Part shown: positions 8,749 through 16,596 of the stretch, piece after piece
Numbering within the stretch: the stretch's first letter is position 1
Layout: the number at the start of each line of letters is the position of its first letter
NCBI RefSeq assembly: GCF_001499855.1
Contig: NZ_LQIK01000012.1
Coordinates: 1-64,000 of the forward strand
Reading direction: 5' to 3'
From: Mycobacterium sp. GA-0227b
GTDB taxonomy: Bacteria > Actinomycetota > Actinomycetes > Mycobacteriales > Mycobacteriaceae
Length of the DNA stretch: 64,000 bases
The notes under the pieces: generated by a model
Seen by the model: the letters and a program-made list of their open reading frames with translations, nothing else
What the model was told of the DNA's origin: nothing
Database searches by the model: none
Position numbers and translations under genes: made by a program

Positions 8749-9103
8749 TGTCGGCTGATTTGGTGTCCAGCCAGTCGTCGAGCGTCGACAGCTCGTCGTC
8801 TGCTGCGTAATTCAGTGCCTGCGTTGCGAGCTGAGGTCCCACGTTCACGGCTACTCGGGACCTCAAGCGATACGTTGGCACCGTTCGGTGAGCGGTAGCC
8901 AATCCTCTTGGCGTGGCCCAAGTGAAACGTAGTCAGCCGGCCCCGTTGACCCGTCAAATCAGCTGCGGGAGAATCGAAATCATAAGCGAGCGCCCAACGG
9001 AAGACAGAATTGGTGTCGGGATCAACGTTCGATTCTCGAGTACAGATGGTTCGCGGCGAGGCCCAGGAGTAGGAATTAGTGCGGACAAGGATGGAGTTCC
9101 CGC

Positions 9104-9505
9104 ATGCAACCTAGCGATCATGGGCGAGACATCTTGCGGCGGCTCATGTCGCGCGCTACACCGCCGGAAACTTCCATCGCTGAGATATTGAGCGCAACCG
9201 CTGATCACTACGGAGTTACTGTCGATGACCTGCGTGGACCGCAGAAGGACGACCGAAGGTTGGTGCAAGCCCGCCAAATCGCGATCTTCCTGTCCCGCAA
9301 GTGCACGGAGCTGTCCCTAGCCAGTATCTGCAAGTTGTTCGGTAGGGATCAGACCACCGTGGAGTACGCCGAGAAGAAGGTCGCAAAAGCAATCACCACC
9401 GACGGCGACTGGTCCGATGACGTCGAGGCGGTGATGCAGAGGATCAGACCACGCCAGCCACAGCACGGTATCAATCCTCTGGCGGAGCCCGATAACAACC
9501 AGTAG
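9104..9505 (+). CDS. Orphan DnaA domain IV-like DNA-binding protein
   Basis: This encodes 133 aa with no AAA+ domain. Residues ~45-95 match the DNA-binding domain of the replication initiator DnaA: LVQARQIAIFLSRK, LSLASICKLFG, then GRDQTTVEYAEKKV. In DnaA this helix-turn-helix reads the 9-bp DnaA box. Here two contact positions differ from the E. coli signature D-H-T-T-V-L-H: His434 is Gln and His439 is Tyr, and the preceding S-L-P is S-L-A, so box recognition may be altered. Such orphans occur in phages and islands and could compete with or redirect host DnaA, or act as a repressor. The start is ATG 9104, with AAGGATGGAG upstream. Confidence 0.75.
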   Translation: MQPSDHGRDILRRLMSRATPPETSIAEILSATADHYGVTVDDLRGPQKDDRRLVQARQIAIFLSRKCTELSLASICKLFGRDQTTVEYAEKKVAKAITTDGDWSDDVEAVMQRIRPRQPQHGINPLAEPDNNQ

Positions 9506-9749
9506 GACGATGGCATTACCCCGGGCCATTTGGAGCTATCCCGAAACGTGTTTCAGTTTTGGGATTGCTGGCTATTGGACCCAGTAGTGTCCGAAGGCGC
9601 TCGAGCTCGAGTGTTCCGGAATACGGTTAACTATGTGGCATTGCGCATGAACAATTTCGTTGGCGTGTCTAAATCCATACCAGTGGCGCGGCCAGTGGTA
9701 AGTGGTCGTGTCCCAATCCTCAAGGTTCCGCTAGGCCTCAGGAGATGAC

Positions 9750-10202
9750 GTGATCGGACGACTTCCACTCGCTGTAATCGCGGCGTCTGCGATGACGCTG
9801 CCCTTCGCGCCTGCTGCGGTGGCCAACGATCGCCAGGCCGTCATCACCGAATCGGGCAAGGTGCGCTGCTATACGAACGCCACCGGAGGGGGCCATGGCG
9901 GCGGTTCCTCGGTGGTGTGCCAGCGCCGAGGCGGCGAGCCTTTCGCGCAGTCCCCGTACTCCGTGGAAGAGCGGTCGCGACTCAACCTCGCTGCTGTGAG
10001 CGAAAACGGCGACTTCTACTGGGATATCGGAAACATTCCGTGGTCGCAGGAGGCAATCGCGGACGACATCGTGTTGAAGTATGGCCAGACCTACCACGTC
10101 AATGGTTGGACGATCCTCTCCACGTTTGAGGGCACCCGGTTCACCAACGACCGCACCGGCCACGGCATGTTCGTAAGCGTCGATGACGTGTACGGCTTCT
10201 AA
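9750..10202 (+). CDS. Secreted protein, paralogue of the gene at 13977
   Basis: This encodes 150 aa starting at GTG 9750 with GGAG six bases upstream. Residues 1-26 form a signal peptide ([14 protein letters not shown]...AVAND). The mature part has SGKVRC...VVCQ (a cysteine pair, probably a disulfide), [12 protein letters not shown], and the strongly conserved end GTRFTND-TGHGM. The protein at 13977-14381 shares all of these. It lies 19 bp before the Ser/Thr kinase on the same strand, so cotranscription is likely, and an extracytoplasmic partner role for the kinase is possible but unproven. The family seems to be mycobacterial and uncharacterised. Confidence 0.75.
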   Translation: MIGRLPLAVIAASAMTLPFAPAAVANDRQAVITESGKVRCYTNATGGGHGGGSSVVCQRRGGEPFAQSPYSVEERSRLNLAAVSENGDFYWDIGNIPWSQEAIADDIVLKYGQTYHVNGWTILSTFEGTRFTNDRTGHGMFVSVDDVYGF

Positions 10203-10221
10203 CTTCAACCACTCTGCAGAC

Positions 10222-12024
10222 ATGCCTCTGAACGAGGGCCAGACATTCGCAGGCTATCGGATCATCCGGCTGCTGGGCGCTGGCGGTATGGGTGAGGTAT
10301 ATCTTGCTCAGCACCCGAGGCTGCCTCGTCATGACGCGCTGAAACTGCTGCCCAAAGAATGGTCAGACGACCCCGATTTCCGGTCCCGTTTCATTCGCGA
10401 GGCCGACCTCGCTTCCAAGCTGTGGCACCCGAACATCGTCGGCGTGCACGACCGCGGCGAAGCCGATGGGCAGCTCTGGATTGCGATGGACTTCGTTGAC
10501 GGAAAAGACTTGGGAGAACTGCTCAATAAGAAATTTCCAGTTGGCATGCCGGTGGAGCACGTGGCCGCTATTGTCACGGCGGTCGCGAGCGCACTCGACT
10601 ACGCCCACAGGCAGGGACTGCTGCATCGCGATATCAAACCGGCGAACATCATGCTCACCGACCCAGGGGACGATGGCGAACAGCGCGTACTGCTGACCGA
10701 CTTTGGAATCGCGCGAACCCTCGACGACATCAGCGGGCTGACGGCAACCAACATGACCGTTGGCACCGTCGCTTACTCAGCACCCGAACAGCTCATGGGC
10801 GAAGACATTGATGGGCGCGCAGACCAGTACGCGCTCGCGGCCACTGCGTATCACCTGCTGACGGGCAGTCAGCTTTTCCCACACTCGAATCCCGCAGTCG
10901 TCATCAGCCGCCATCTGAACTTGTCCCCGCCGGCACTTTCAAACACCCGGCCAGACCTAGTCGAACTGGACCCAGTCTTAACCAAAGCACTCGCCAAGGA
11001 ACCGGAGCACCGATTCGAGCGTGCTTCTGACTTCGCCCGCGCACTGGCGGGCAAGGCGCCCGAGCAGAGCGCATCCGCTCGCACCCAGAGCACCGCCAAA
11101 TCGCCGCCTGCGATGGCCGATAGTCCTCGCCATGGGTCGACGACTGGGGGCCTCGAAAGGCATCCGCGGCCGAAACACCGCGGGCGGCAGACCGTCGCAA
11201 TTGCGACCGTAGTGGCGACGGTGGTGGCCGTGGCGTTGCTCGCCTGGCAGCCTTGGGACGATGCCGACAAGACGGACGGTCCCTCCACCGTGTCTCCGAC
11301 AGCGTTACCGTCCACTTCTTCGCTGCCCAATAGCATCCCACCTACTTCGGCACCACCGGCAGTTCTCCCGGATTCGATGCCCACCAACTCGGGCTGTCGC
11401 GGCGATCTCGTCACCCAACAAGACATTGAGCACAAATTCCTTGGACCGGTCCGCATCTTCCTCACGCTCTTCGGCTATGACAGAGTCAAGGACGGCTGCA
11501 TCGCGGCAGTCACTGCATCCGGAAAAGTGCTGCCGCACATCAACATAGAAGTGGCGAGCCACTTCGGATTCCCCAGCCCCGCCACCGACGCAACGGGCAA
11601 CACCTTCATCACGTACAACCCAGGCCGTTATGACGGGGTTCTTGTGCTCGTTCCGACCGCAGATGGCTTCGCCGACATTGAGTGGGACATAGAGAACGCG
11701 CATTATTCGGGCCGATTCGCCATCTACTACGCTGAACTCGTCGGCCCCGCCTCGGACGGTGAGTACACGATCCGCCGGTTCAATAACGACTGCACGCCTA
11801 ATTGTGCCGGCGGGACTATCACCAGCAGGGACTTTCGTTGGAACGGCACGGACTACGTAGCGCTCGGTGCGCCAGTCCCCGTGAACGTCTCACCACCAAG
11901 TCCCGTCACGACATCTGAGGAGCCTTCATTAAATCTAGAACGGGCGTGCTCCGACCCAGAATGGCGCAACGCGAACGGCGCAGAGGGGGACCGTCTGTGC
12001 GGGGCGCCGAATCCCTACGGTTGA
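10222..12024 (+). CDS. Membrane Ser/Thr protein kinase, PknB-like
   Basis: This encodes 600 aa. The kinase domain spans residues ~10-275: [12 protein letters not shown] glycine loop, VAIK-type lysine (ALKLLPKEW), [10 protein letters not shown] catalytic loop, DFGIART, and [12 protein letters not shown] Pro/Ser juxtamembrane linker, one membrane helix (~322-342, [15 protein letters not shown]) and a ~240-residue external domain with several cysteines follow. This is the usual layout of mycobacterial receptor kinases. The external domain is not PASTA; it contains FNNDCTPNC, so the ligand is unknown. I chose the ATG at 10222; an in-frame ATG at 10183 lies inside the preceding gene. It is likely in an operon with the secreted protein just upstream. 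Confidence 0.88.
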   Translation: MPLNEGQTFAGYRIIRLLGAGGMGEVYLAQHPRLPRHDALKLLPKEWSDDPDFRSRFIREADLASKLWHPNIVGVHDRGEADGQLWIAMDFVDGKDLGELLNKKFPVGMPVEHVAAIVTAVASALDYAHRQGLLHRDIKPANIMLTDPGDDGEQRVLLTDFGIARTLDDISGLTATNMTVGTVAYSAPEQLMGEDIDGRADQYALAATAYHLLTGSQLFPHSNPAVVISRHLNLSPPALSNTRPDLVELDPVLTKALAKEPEHRFERASDFARALAGKAPEQSASARTQSTAKSPPAMADSPRHGSTTGGLERHPRPKHRGRQTVAIATVVATVVAVALLAWQPWDDADKTDGPSTVSPTALPSTSSLPNSIPPTSAPPAVLPDSMPTNSGCRGDLVTQQDIEHKFLGPVRIFLTLFGYDRVKDGCIAAVTASGKVLPHINIEVASHFGFPSPATDATGNTFITYNPGRYDGVLVLVPTADGFADIEWDIENAHYSGRFAIYYAELVGPASDGEYTIRRFNNDCTPNCAGGTITSRDFRWNGTDYVALGAPVPVNVSPPSPVTTSEEPSLNLERACSDPEWRNANGAEGDRLCGAPNPYG

Positions 12025-12061
12025 TAAAGCCATGAGGAGCGGGCAGTGAAGCCGATTAGGT

Positions 12062-12137
12062 CTCAGATCATTTCTGAGTTTGGGGACAGGCGTTGCGAGC
12101 TTTTTCCTCGAGGAGTCGCGTAAATGGGACAGTCCCC
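12062..12137. other. Inverted repeats downstream of kinase
   Basis: A 6-base stem, CTCAGA (12062-12067) with TCTGAG (12073-12078), lies 38 bases after the kinase stop. A wider pair, GGGGAC near 12083 and GTCCCC near 12132, encloses the next 50 bases. There is no T run. It could be a weak terminator or RNA processing signal. Confidence 0.25.
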
Positions 12138-12208
12138 TTGAGGACTAGAACGACTTTCGCGCGTGTTTTCGGCACACGTTCGCGCTCGATCGGCAACGGG
12201 CATGCTGG

Positions 12209-12511
12209 ATGACGCTGCGAAGCCTTCTGAAAGACGATCTGAGCGCGAATGGATGGTTGTCGAGTCTAAATATGCCCGAGTGCCATCTCTGCTACCTAGG
12301 CCTGGTCAAGGCGCTCGCAGACCTGAGCGTCGAACTGGGGATCGAGCGCTTCACGCATGCAGCTAACGACGGGCGAACCGCCGAGGCGACCGAAGCAATA
12401 GCTCACCGGCTCGACCGCAAATTCCGAGATGCTGTCGCTGAGCTTGACCCGGAGCACAGACACTATCGTCCTTCCGGACCGATCAGAACTCACTGGGGCA
12501 CGCTGCGATGA
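12209..12511 (+). CDS. Hypothetical protein
   Basis: This encodes 100 aa, mostly helical, with a C-x2-C in PECHLCYLG and a charged C-terminal half (AIAHRLDRKFRDAVAELDPEH). There is no signal peptide or membrane segment. No clear ribosome site precedes ATG 12209, and the other strand is empty until 12579. The amino-acid pattern looks protein-like rather than a shadow, but I recognise no family. Confidence 0.4.
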   Translation: MTLRSLLKDDLSANGWLSSLNMPECHLCYLGLVKALADLSVELGIERFTHAANDGRTAEATEAIAHRLDRKFRDAVAELDPEHRHYRPSGPIRTHWGTLR

Positions 12512-12553
12512 CCCGTGTAGACGGTGAGACCCTGCATCCATGGGCGCGATGCC

Positions 12554-12594
12554 GCCCTTAGCGCAGGAATTGACGCCCTTAGCACAGGTATTGA
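12554..12594. repeat. Two tandem 21-base repeats over the end of a gene
   Basis: GCCCTTAGC-x-CAGG-x-ATTGA occurs at 12554-12573 and 12575-12594 with two mismatches. The second copy contains the stop and last codons of the leftward gene ending at 12579, so the repeat duplicates that gene's tail just past its stop. Confidence 0.5.
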
Positions 12595-12938
12595 GTAGCC
12601 GCGTCGTAGATGATGGGCGCGTTGTACGACGAGGGCATCAACCCTTCACCGTGGCTGAGTTCGTAGACGACCGAGTCACGGGCGCGGCCCCGGTCGATTT
12701 GGCGACATACCCACGTGCCGGTCGTGACGGACGCTCGTCCGTCTCGGAACTGACCGTGACATACGCCGTCGATGATGTTGCAGGGATCGCCGTCGTGATC
12801 AATTAGTCCAGCCTCGTCTAGGGCGTGTATATAACCAGCGGTGTCGTTCTGCGCTAAGGCGAGACCTGATGCGCCAAGCCCGATGGCGCCGAGCATCAAC
12901 CCTGCAACAGTGATGACGCCGATCTTGGCCGTTAACAT
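12579..12938 (-). CDS. DUF732-like secreted protein
   Basis: This encodes 119 aa. Residues 1-29 are a signal peptide ending near LALAQN. The mature part follows the DUF732 pattern common in Mycobacterium: YIHALDEAGL, a central Cys pair (DPCNIIDGVC), WVCRQIDRG and a C-terminal Cys. Function of the family is unknown. It is the last gene of a leftward three-gene operon, starting 6 bp after the previous stop; the operon promoter should lie in 13793-13976. Confidence 0.65.
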   Translation of the reverse strand: MLTAKIGVITVAGLMLGAIGLGASGLALAQNDTAGYIHALDEAGLIDHDGDPCNIIDGVCHGQFRDGRASVTTGTWVCRQIDRGRARDSVVYELSHGEGLMPSSYNAPIIYDAATQYLC

Positions 12939-12944
12939 CTCGGC

Positions 12945-13382
12945 CTAGCCCTCGCCGCCAGATGGAACAGGGAGCACCGCCCAAATTCCATTCGGCTTCG
13001 TGGGGTCGCCCGACGCCTGATAAGGCCCCGTCGAGAAACAGCGGAGAGGTCCGCCGTCAGGAGCTTGTGCCACTTGCCAGCTCGAGCACGGCGAGCCAAT
13101 TTGTCTGACCCCCACGAGATTCGGAGTGGCCGACCACTGGCCCGACACGCCGCCGTCATACGAGAAGCACTGCATTGTCAGGCCAGCCGGCCCGTACCCG
13201 TAAGTGTTCAGCGTCCAATTCGAGCATGGACCCCCGGGCACGCCGTCGCGCATTCCGGGCACGACTTGGCACTGTGGTTCGGATGCGCTGCAGCCCTTCG
13301 GGTCCGACATTGCTGGCGGAGCGCAAATCACCGATGATGCAGCGACGAATGCGATGGCGCAAGGCATCCAGGCCCAGGCCAT
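12945..13382 (-). CDS. Secreted cysteine-rich hypothetical protein
   Basis: This encodes 145 aa from ATG 13382, which overlaps the TGA of the preceding gene (ATGA), indicating translational coupling; CGAGGCCGAG is just upstream. Residues 1-26 are a signal peptide (AIAFVAASSVICAPPAMSD). The mature chain has two similar segments, GGPCSNWTLNTYGY...MQCFSYDG and GSPCSSWQVAQAP...LRCFSTGP, so it is an internal duplication with two C...C pairs. It lies between two DUF732-like genes, which suggests a set of exported small proteins acting together. Function unknown. Confidence 0.6.
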   Translation of the reverse strand: MAWAWMPCAIAFVAASSVICAPPAMSDPKGCSASEPQCQVVPGMRDGVPGGPCSNWTLNTYGYGPAGLTMQCFSYDGGVSGQWSATPNLVGVRQIGSPCSSWQVAQAPDGGPLRCFSTGPYQASGDPTKPNGIWAVLPVPSGGEG

Positions 13383-13792
13383 CAGCTCGGCCTCGCGACG
13401 CTGTCCGGGCCGACCACTAGCCCCGGACACGCGGTGTCCATCGCAACGTTCACAACTTGGTCGGCGGTGGCTTCACTAACCCCGAGTTGCTCCGACACGT
13501 CGTCCACGATGAACCACGTCGCGCTGCCACCCACGAGCATCTGACAGGTGCCCCGAGCGATCTGCAGAAGCCGGGTGTCGTCGCCGGGAATCTGGCCGCG
13601 CATCCGGTCGATGAACGCTTCCTCGCCGGCAGTGACAGGTCCTGTGTCGGCCCAGCAGTCGAGCGGGTCGGTATGAGCCCCGCAATAACCGGCGTCGTCC
13701 GGCCCCGGCGGGGCAGCAGAGGCCGCACCTAAGTTGGCGAAAACGGTGAGTGCGGCAGCAACGCCGACTACGTAGATAGTCCTGTTGATCAT
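13382..13792 (-). CDS. DUF732-like secreted protein
   Basis: This encodes 136 aa. ATG 13792 has AAGGAG eight bases upstream, better than the in-frame ATG at 13825. The signal peptide is residues 1-25 (VGVAAALTVFANLGAASA). The mature part holds AFIDRMRGQIPG...RLLQIARGTCQML and a C-terminal ATADQVVNVAMDTACPG, which matches the DUF732 layout. First gene of the three-gene secreted operon; the divergent gene at 13977 shares its promoter region. Confidence 0.65.
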   Translation of the reverse strand: MINRTIYVVGVAAALTVFANLGAASAAPPGPDDAGYCGAHTDPLDCWADTGPVTAGEEAFIDRMRGQIPGDDTRLLQIARGTCQMLVGGSATWFIVDDVSEQLGVSEATADQVVNVAMDTACPGLVVGPDSVARPS

Positions 13793-13976
13793 TGTTCTCC
13801 TTGAGGCGCATACAGAAACACACACCGCGGCGTAATAGCAGCCACGATATGTCCGATCCGAACGGCAGGAATCAGGTTTTTCCCTATGAATGAGTCTTTA
13901 GGCGGCCGGAAAGTCGCTATCGGCCAGCGCAAGGTCTGACCATGTGGTGGAGTAGCGACATGGGGGAGGATCAGTA

Positions 13977-14381
13977 ATGAAACGTCAGATCGTCGCCGTC
14001 CTGGCTCTGCCAATCTTGGCGGCTCTCGCGCAACCCGCAGTGTCTAGCGCCCAGGATTCCGTGGGAGTAGTCACCAAGAGCGGCAAGATGCAGTGCGGTA
14101 TTCAGACCAATGATTCGCTGAACCGCGGAAATCTGGTGGTATGTCAGGGATACCTGCCGCATCCGCCGGAAGGGAATCTCGCAGTGATAAGAGCGGACGG
14201 CGTCTTCAAATTCTCCAATGGAGACCTCGGGTCGCGGCAATACTCGACCGTCCTCGAATACGGCGAGGTATACCACTTCCTCGGCTGGACGGTAGAGCCC
14301 GATGAGTCGGGAACCCGGTTTACGAACGACACAACCGGGCACGGTATGCGGATCAGCACCGACTTCATTCAAACCTTCTAA
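13977..14381 (+). CDS. Secreted protein, paralogue of the gene at 9750
   Basis: This encodes 134 aa, with GGGGGAGGA upstream of the ATG. The signal peptide is residues 1-24. It shares with the protein at 9750-10202 the segments KSGKMQC...VVCQ, LEYGEVYHFLGWT and GTRFTND-TGHGMRIS, with an FQTF-like end. The two are clearly paralogues, 3.8 kb apart, and flank the receptor kinase and the DUF732-type operon. It is transcribed divergently from that operon. Confidence 0.75.
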   Translation: MKRQIVAVLALPILAALAQPAVSSAQDSVGVVTKSGKMQCGIQTNDSLNRGNLVVCQGYLPHPPEGNLAVIRADGVFKFSNGDLGSRQYSTVLEYGEVYHFLGWTVEPDESGTRFTNDTTGHGMRISTDFIQTF

Positions 14382-14441
14382 TACGCCGCAACGTGCAGCG
14401 ATCGCGAAGCTGGCGGCGTTCGTGGCTGAGGCCGCTCCGTC

Positions 14442-14696
14442 CTAGAGTCCGACCTCCGCGTCCGCCTCGGCTACAGCCTGGGCCTCGCTGAGCGTCTTCG
14501 CCGGCGCACCGAGAATCAGCAATCCCGCGCCAGCCACCTTCCGAGAAAGCAGCCAGCCATCCTGTTGACGCACAACTCGATACGTCAACTGGTCATCACC
14601 CACCCATGTGGTGAAGGTGTAGTCGCCTGGCCGAAGCTTGTACCACTTGTTGCACTTCATCGCGTAGTCCACGTGCTTCGCGCCTTTCAGCCTCAC
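14442..14696 (-). CDS. Hypothetical small protein
   Basis: This encodes up to 84 aa; a shorter start at Met13 (14660) is possible. It contains WYKLRPGDYTF, QLTYRVVRQQDGWLLSR and a helical C-terminus KTLSEAQAVAEAD. That pattern (a beta domain reading G-W, then a 'lAeAkalaead' helix) is common in small actinobacterial island proteins of unknown role. No signal peptide. Confidence 0.5.
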   Translation of the reverse strand: MRLKGAKHVDYAMKCNKWYKLRPGDYTFTTWVGDDQLTYRVVRQQDGWLLSRKVAGAGLLILGAPAKTLSEAQAVAEADAEVGL

Positions 14697-15187
14697 GCTG
14701 CCTAGAACGCCACACTAGTCGGGTCCTTCGTTGGCGCTTACAAACAACTGGAGTCACCTGGTCACGACGGCCCCTATCCCGTCGGGTCGGTTCTTGATCC
14801 CCGCGTACTAGCGTCCAACAGCTTTCGGAGGTCCACCTCCCAACCTCCGCTCATTCAACCGTAGACCTGAGTCATGAAGGCGAGATCGCCCCGCTCGTTT
14901 CGACTGAGCGTTCGTGCCTGTCGGGGAGCCGATGTAGATTTGAGACTGCTTCATGAGATGTCGTCGCCAAGCTCCGACTGGACGGCACGCCAACCCCACG
15001 CTCGTGGGTGGCTCGGATGACGAAGCGGCTGGCACCAACCGGTGACAGCAAGAGCGCCTCCCTCGCGGAGGCTCGGAAATCTGGGAGTCCACATGTCCGG
15101 GTATGTCTGGGAACTTTCGGGCACAGATGGCAGATGCCACTCTTATGCCCTGGCCATCTCATCCACTGGATTCATTTCAACCACTCC
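14697..15187. other. Gene-poor stretch
   Basis: No frame on either strand has both a plausible start and protein-like composition. The frames that are open run across low-complexity Arg/Ser-rich translations typical of shadow reading. It probably carries decayed island DNA and the promoter for the gene at 15188. Confidence 0.5.
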
Positions 15188-15586
15188 ATGCGGGAGCCAT
15201 CGGCCGTTATCCCTGTTACCGCAGGCGTAGACGAGGACGGGCTTGTTCACATCGAGGGCGAGGAAGTGTCTCTAGTGCGATGGAACCACCGTCCGGCGCT
15301 GTTGCACGAGGCGCTTCGCCGGTACGGCGGGAGAGCGGTGTGGAAGCCACGCTGGCACCTCTTGGCGGTCCCAGAGGAGGCGTTCTTCGGCGGTGCGCGA
15401 AGCGTGTTCAGCTTGGCGGCGCCGGACGAACGGCGAGAATGCTACGTCCATCGCGCGACCAATGCCGATCACCTAATCCCCAGCGCAGGGATACCGACGA
15501 ATGTGCCGCCCCTGCGACTCGCGCCCCCGTATGCCGCTGGAAGGTCGCAGCGACTACGGAAATTGCGGACCAGCAGCAACGAGTAG
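15188..15586 (+). CDS. Hypothetical protein
   Basis: This encodes 132 aa from ATG 15188, where protein-like sequence begins; the frame is open upstream but reads poorly. A beta-rich N-terminal half (VDEDGLVHIEGEEVSLVRWN, then ALLHEALRRYGGRAVWKPRWHLLAVPEEAFF) is followed by a less ordered C-terminus. I recognise no family. There is no strong ribosome site, so start and reality are uncertain. Confidence 0.45.
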   Translation: MREPSAVIPVTAGVDEDGLVHIEGEEVSLVRWNHRPALLHEALRRYGGRAVWKPRWHLLAVPEEAFFGGARSVFSLAAPDERRECYVHRATNADHLIPSAGIPTNVPPLRLAPPYAAGRSQRLRKLRTSSNE

Positions 15587-16029
15587 ACGGCAGCCCAAGC
15601 CAACGGGGGAAGGGGGTAGAAGGGAGGCCGGAGTCAGACACCCTAGGACTAGGCTGAGCGTAGGGCGCGGCCATACTGATCTCCTGTTTGACGGACATAA
15701 TGGCATGAGATTTTGCTTTACCCATAGGTTGCTCCGCCGTTCCGCCTGGTACGAGTTCGGCTGTGGCAGATTTCGGTCGGCCCCCCATTTCGGACCTGGC
15801 TACGGGCTCGATGAGCAATAAGCGGCGTTTCGCGCATCGTCGATCGAACACGCCTTTACGAGGCCCAAAGCCCTGGCTCACGCAGTAGCGGTTGGTTACG
15901 CGACGGCCATTGGCTGCGGAGTTCAGTCGGCGGCCGGGCTCCTGCGCAACGTGGTCACCGCAAAGAGAATATCGGGGCAATCTGGCCGGCTGCGGCGCGC
16001 TTGGCGGCAGATTGCCGACGCACTCCCGT
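15587..16029. other. Gene-poor stretch
   Basis: I find nothing I can support: the open frames here are short or have shadow-type composition. A short T-rich segment around 15700-15730 could be promoter-like, but no clear -10/-35 pair emerges. Confidence 0.45.
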
Positions 16030-16386
16030 ATGTACGAGTTGAATCAGGGTGTGACCAAGCGACTGAGATGGACAGATGGCCTCCACGAAGAGGACGAATC
16101 TCCGACATGGGCGCGGGCCGACGGCGACCATCTCCGCTACTACGAAGTAAATACGGCCGGTGCGGATGCGTGGATCGTGGCGTTTTCTGTCGATGATGTT
16201 GATGGAAGGCGCGTACAAGTCGCTCGGGGCTGGGCACATTCGCGCGACGAGGCCAAGCAGATAGCAGAAGAGTGGGAAACCGGGATGTCGGTATTCGAGA
16301 AAAGCAAATACGATCTATCCCCGCTACATCAGCCACATGGTTCGACTCACGTCCCTTCGCCGACACGGCCCGAACCTGGCCATTGA
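16030..16386 (+). CDS. Hypothetical protein
   Basis: This encodes 118 aa from ATG 16030. RYYEVNTAGADAWIVAFSVDDVDGRRVQVARGW, then SRDEAKQIAEEWE, gives a strand-rich domain followed by a helix, a layout seen in many small actinobacterial hypothetical proteins. The last 25 residues are Pro/His rich and probably disordered. The neighbouring leftward DUF3631 gene converges on it. Confidence 0.45.
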   Translation: MYELNQGVTKRLRWTDGLHEEDESPTWARADGDHLRYYEVNTAGADAWIVAFSVDDVDGRRVQVARGWAHSRDEAKQIAEEWETGMSVFEKSKYDLSPLHQPHGSTHVPSPTRPEPGH

Positions 16387-16596
16387 TACAAGCGACTGGT
16401 TCATAGATCGTTTCGGCGGGCCGCCTGCGCCCGGGGACGGCTTCTGACCCACAACGGGCTCCTGGCCCCAATCGCCGAGCTGGCAGCGCAGGCAGCGTCC
16501 GCCGGGCTGGGGCGCGCCCACGTAGAGGCCGCCGCGCCCGCGGTCGCGGCAGGGCGGCTTGGCGAGCAGCGGCGGTCGCTCCCGTCAGGTGGCAGG

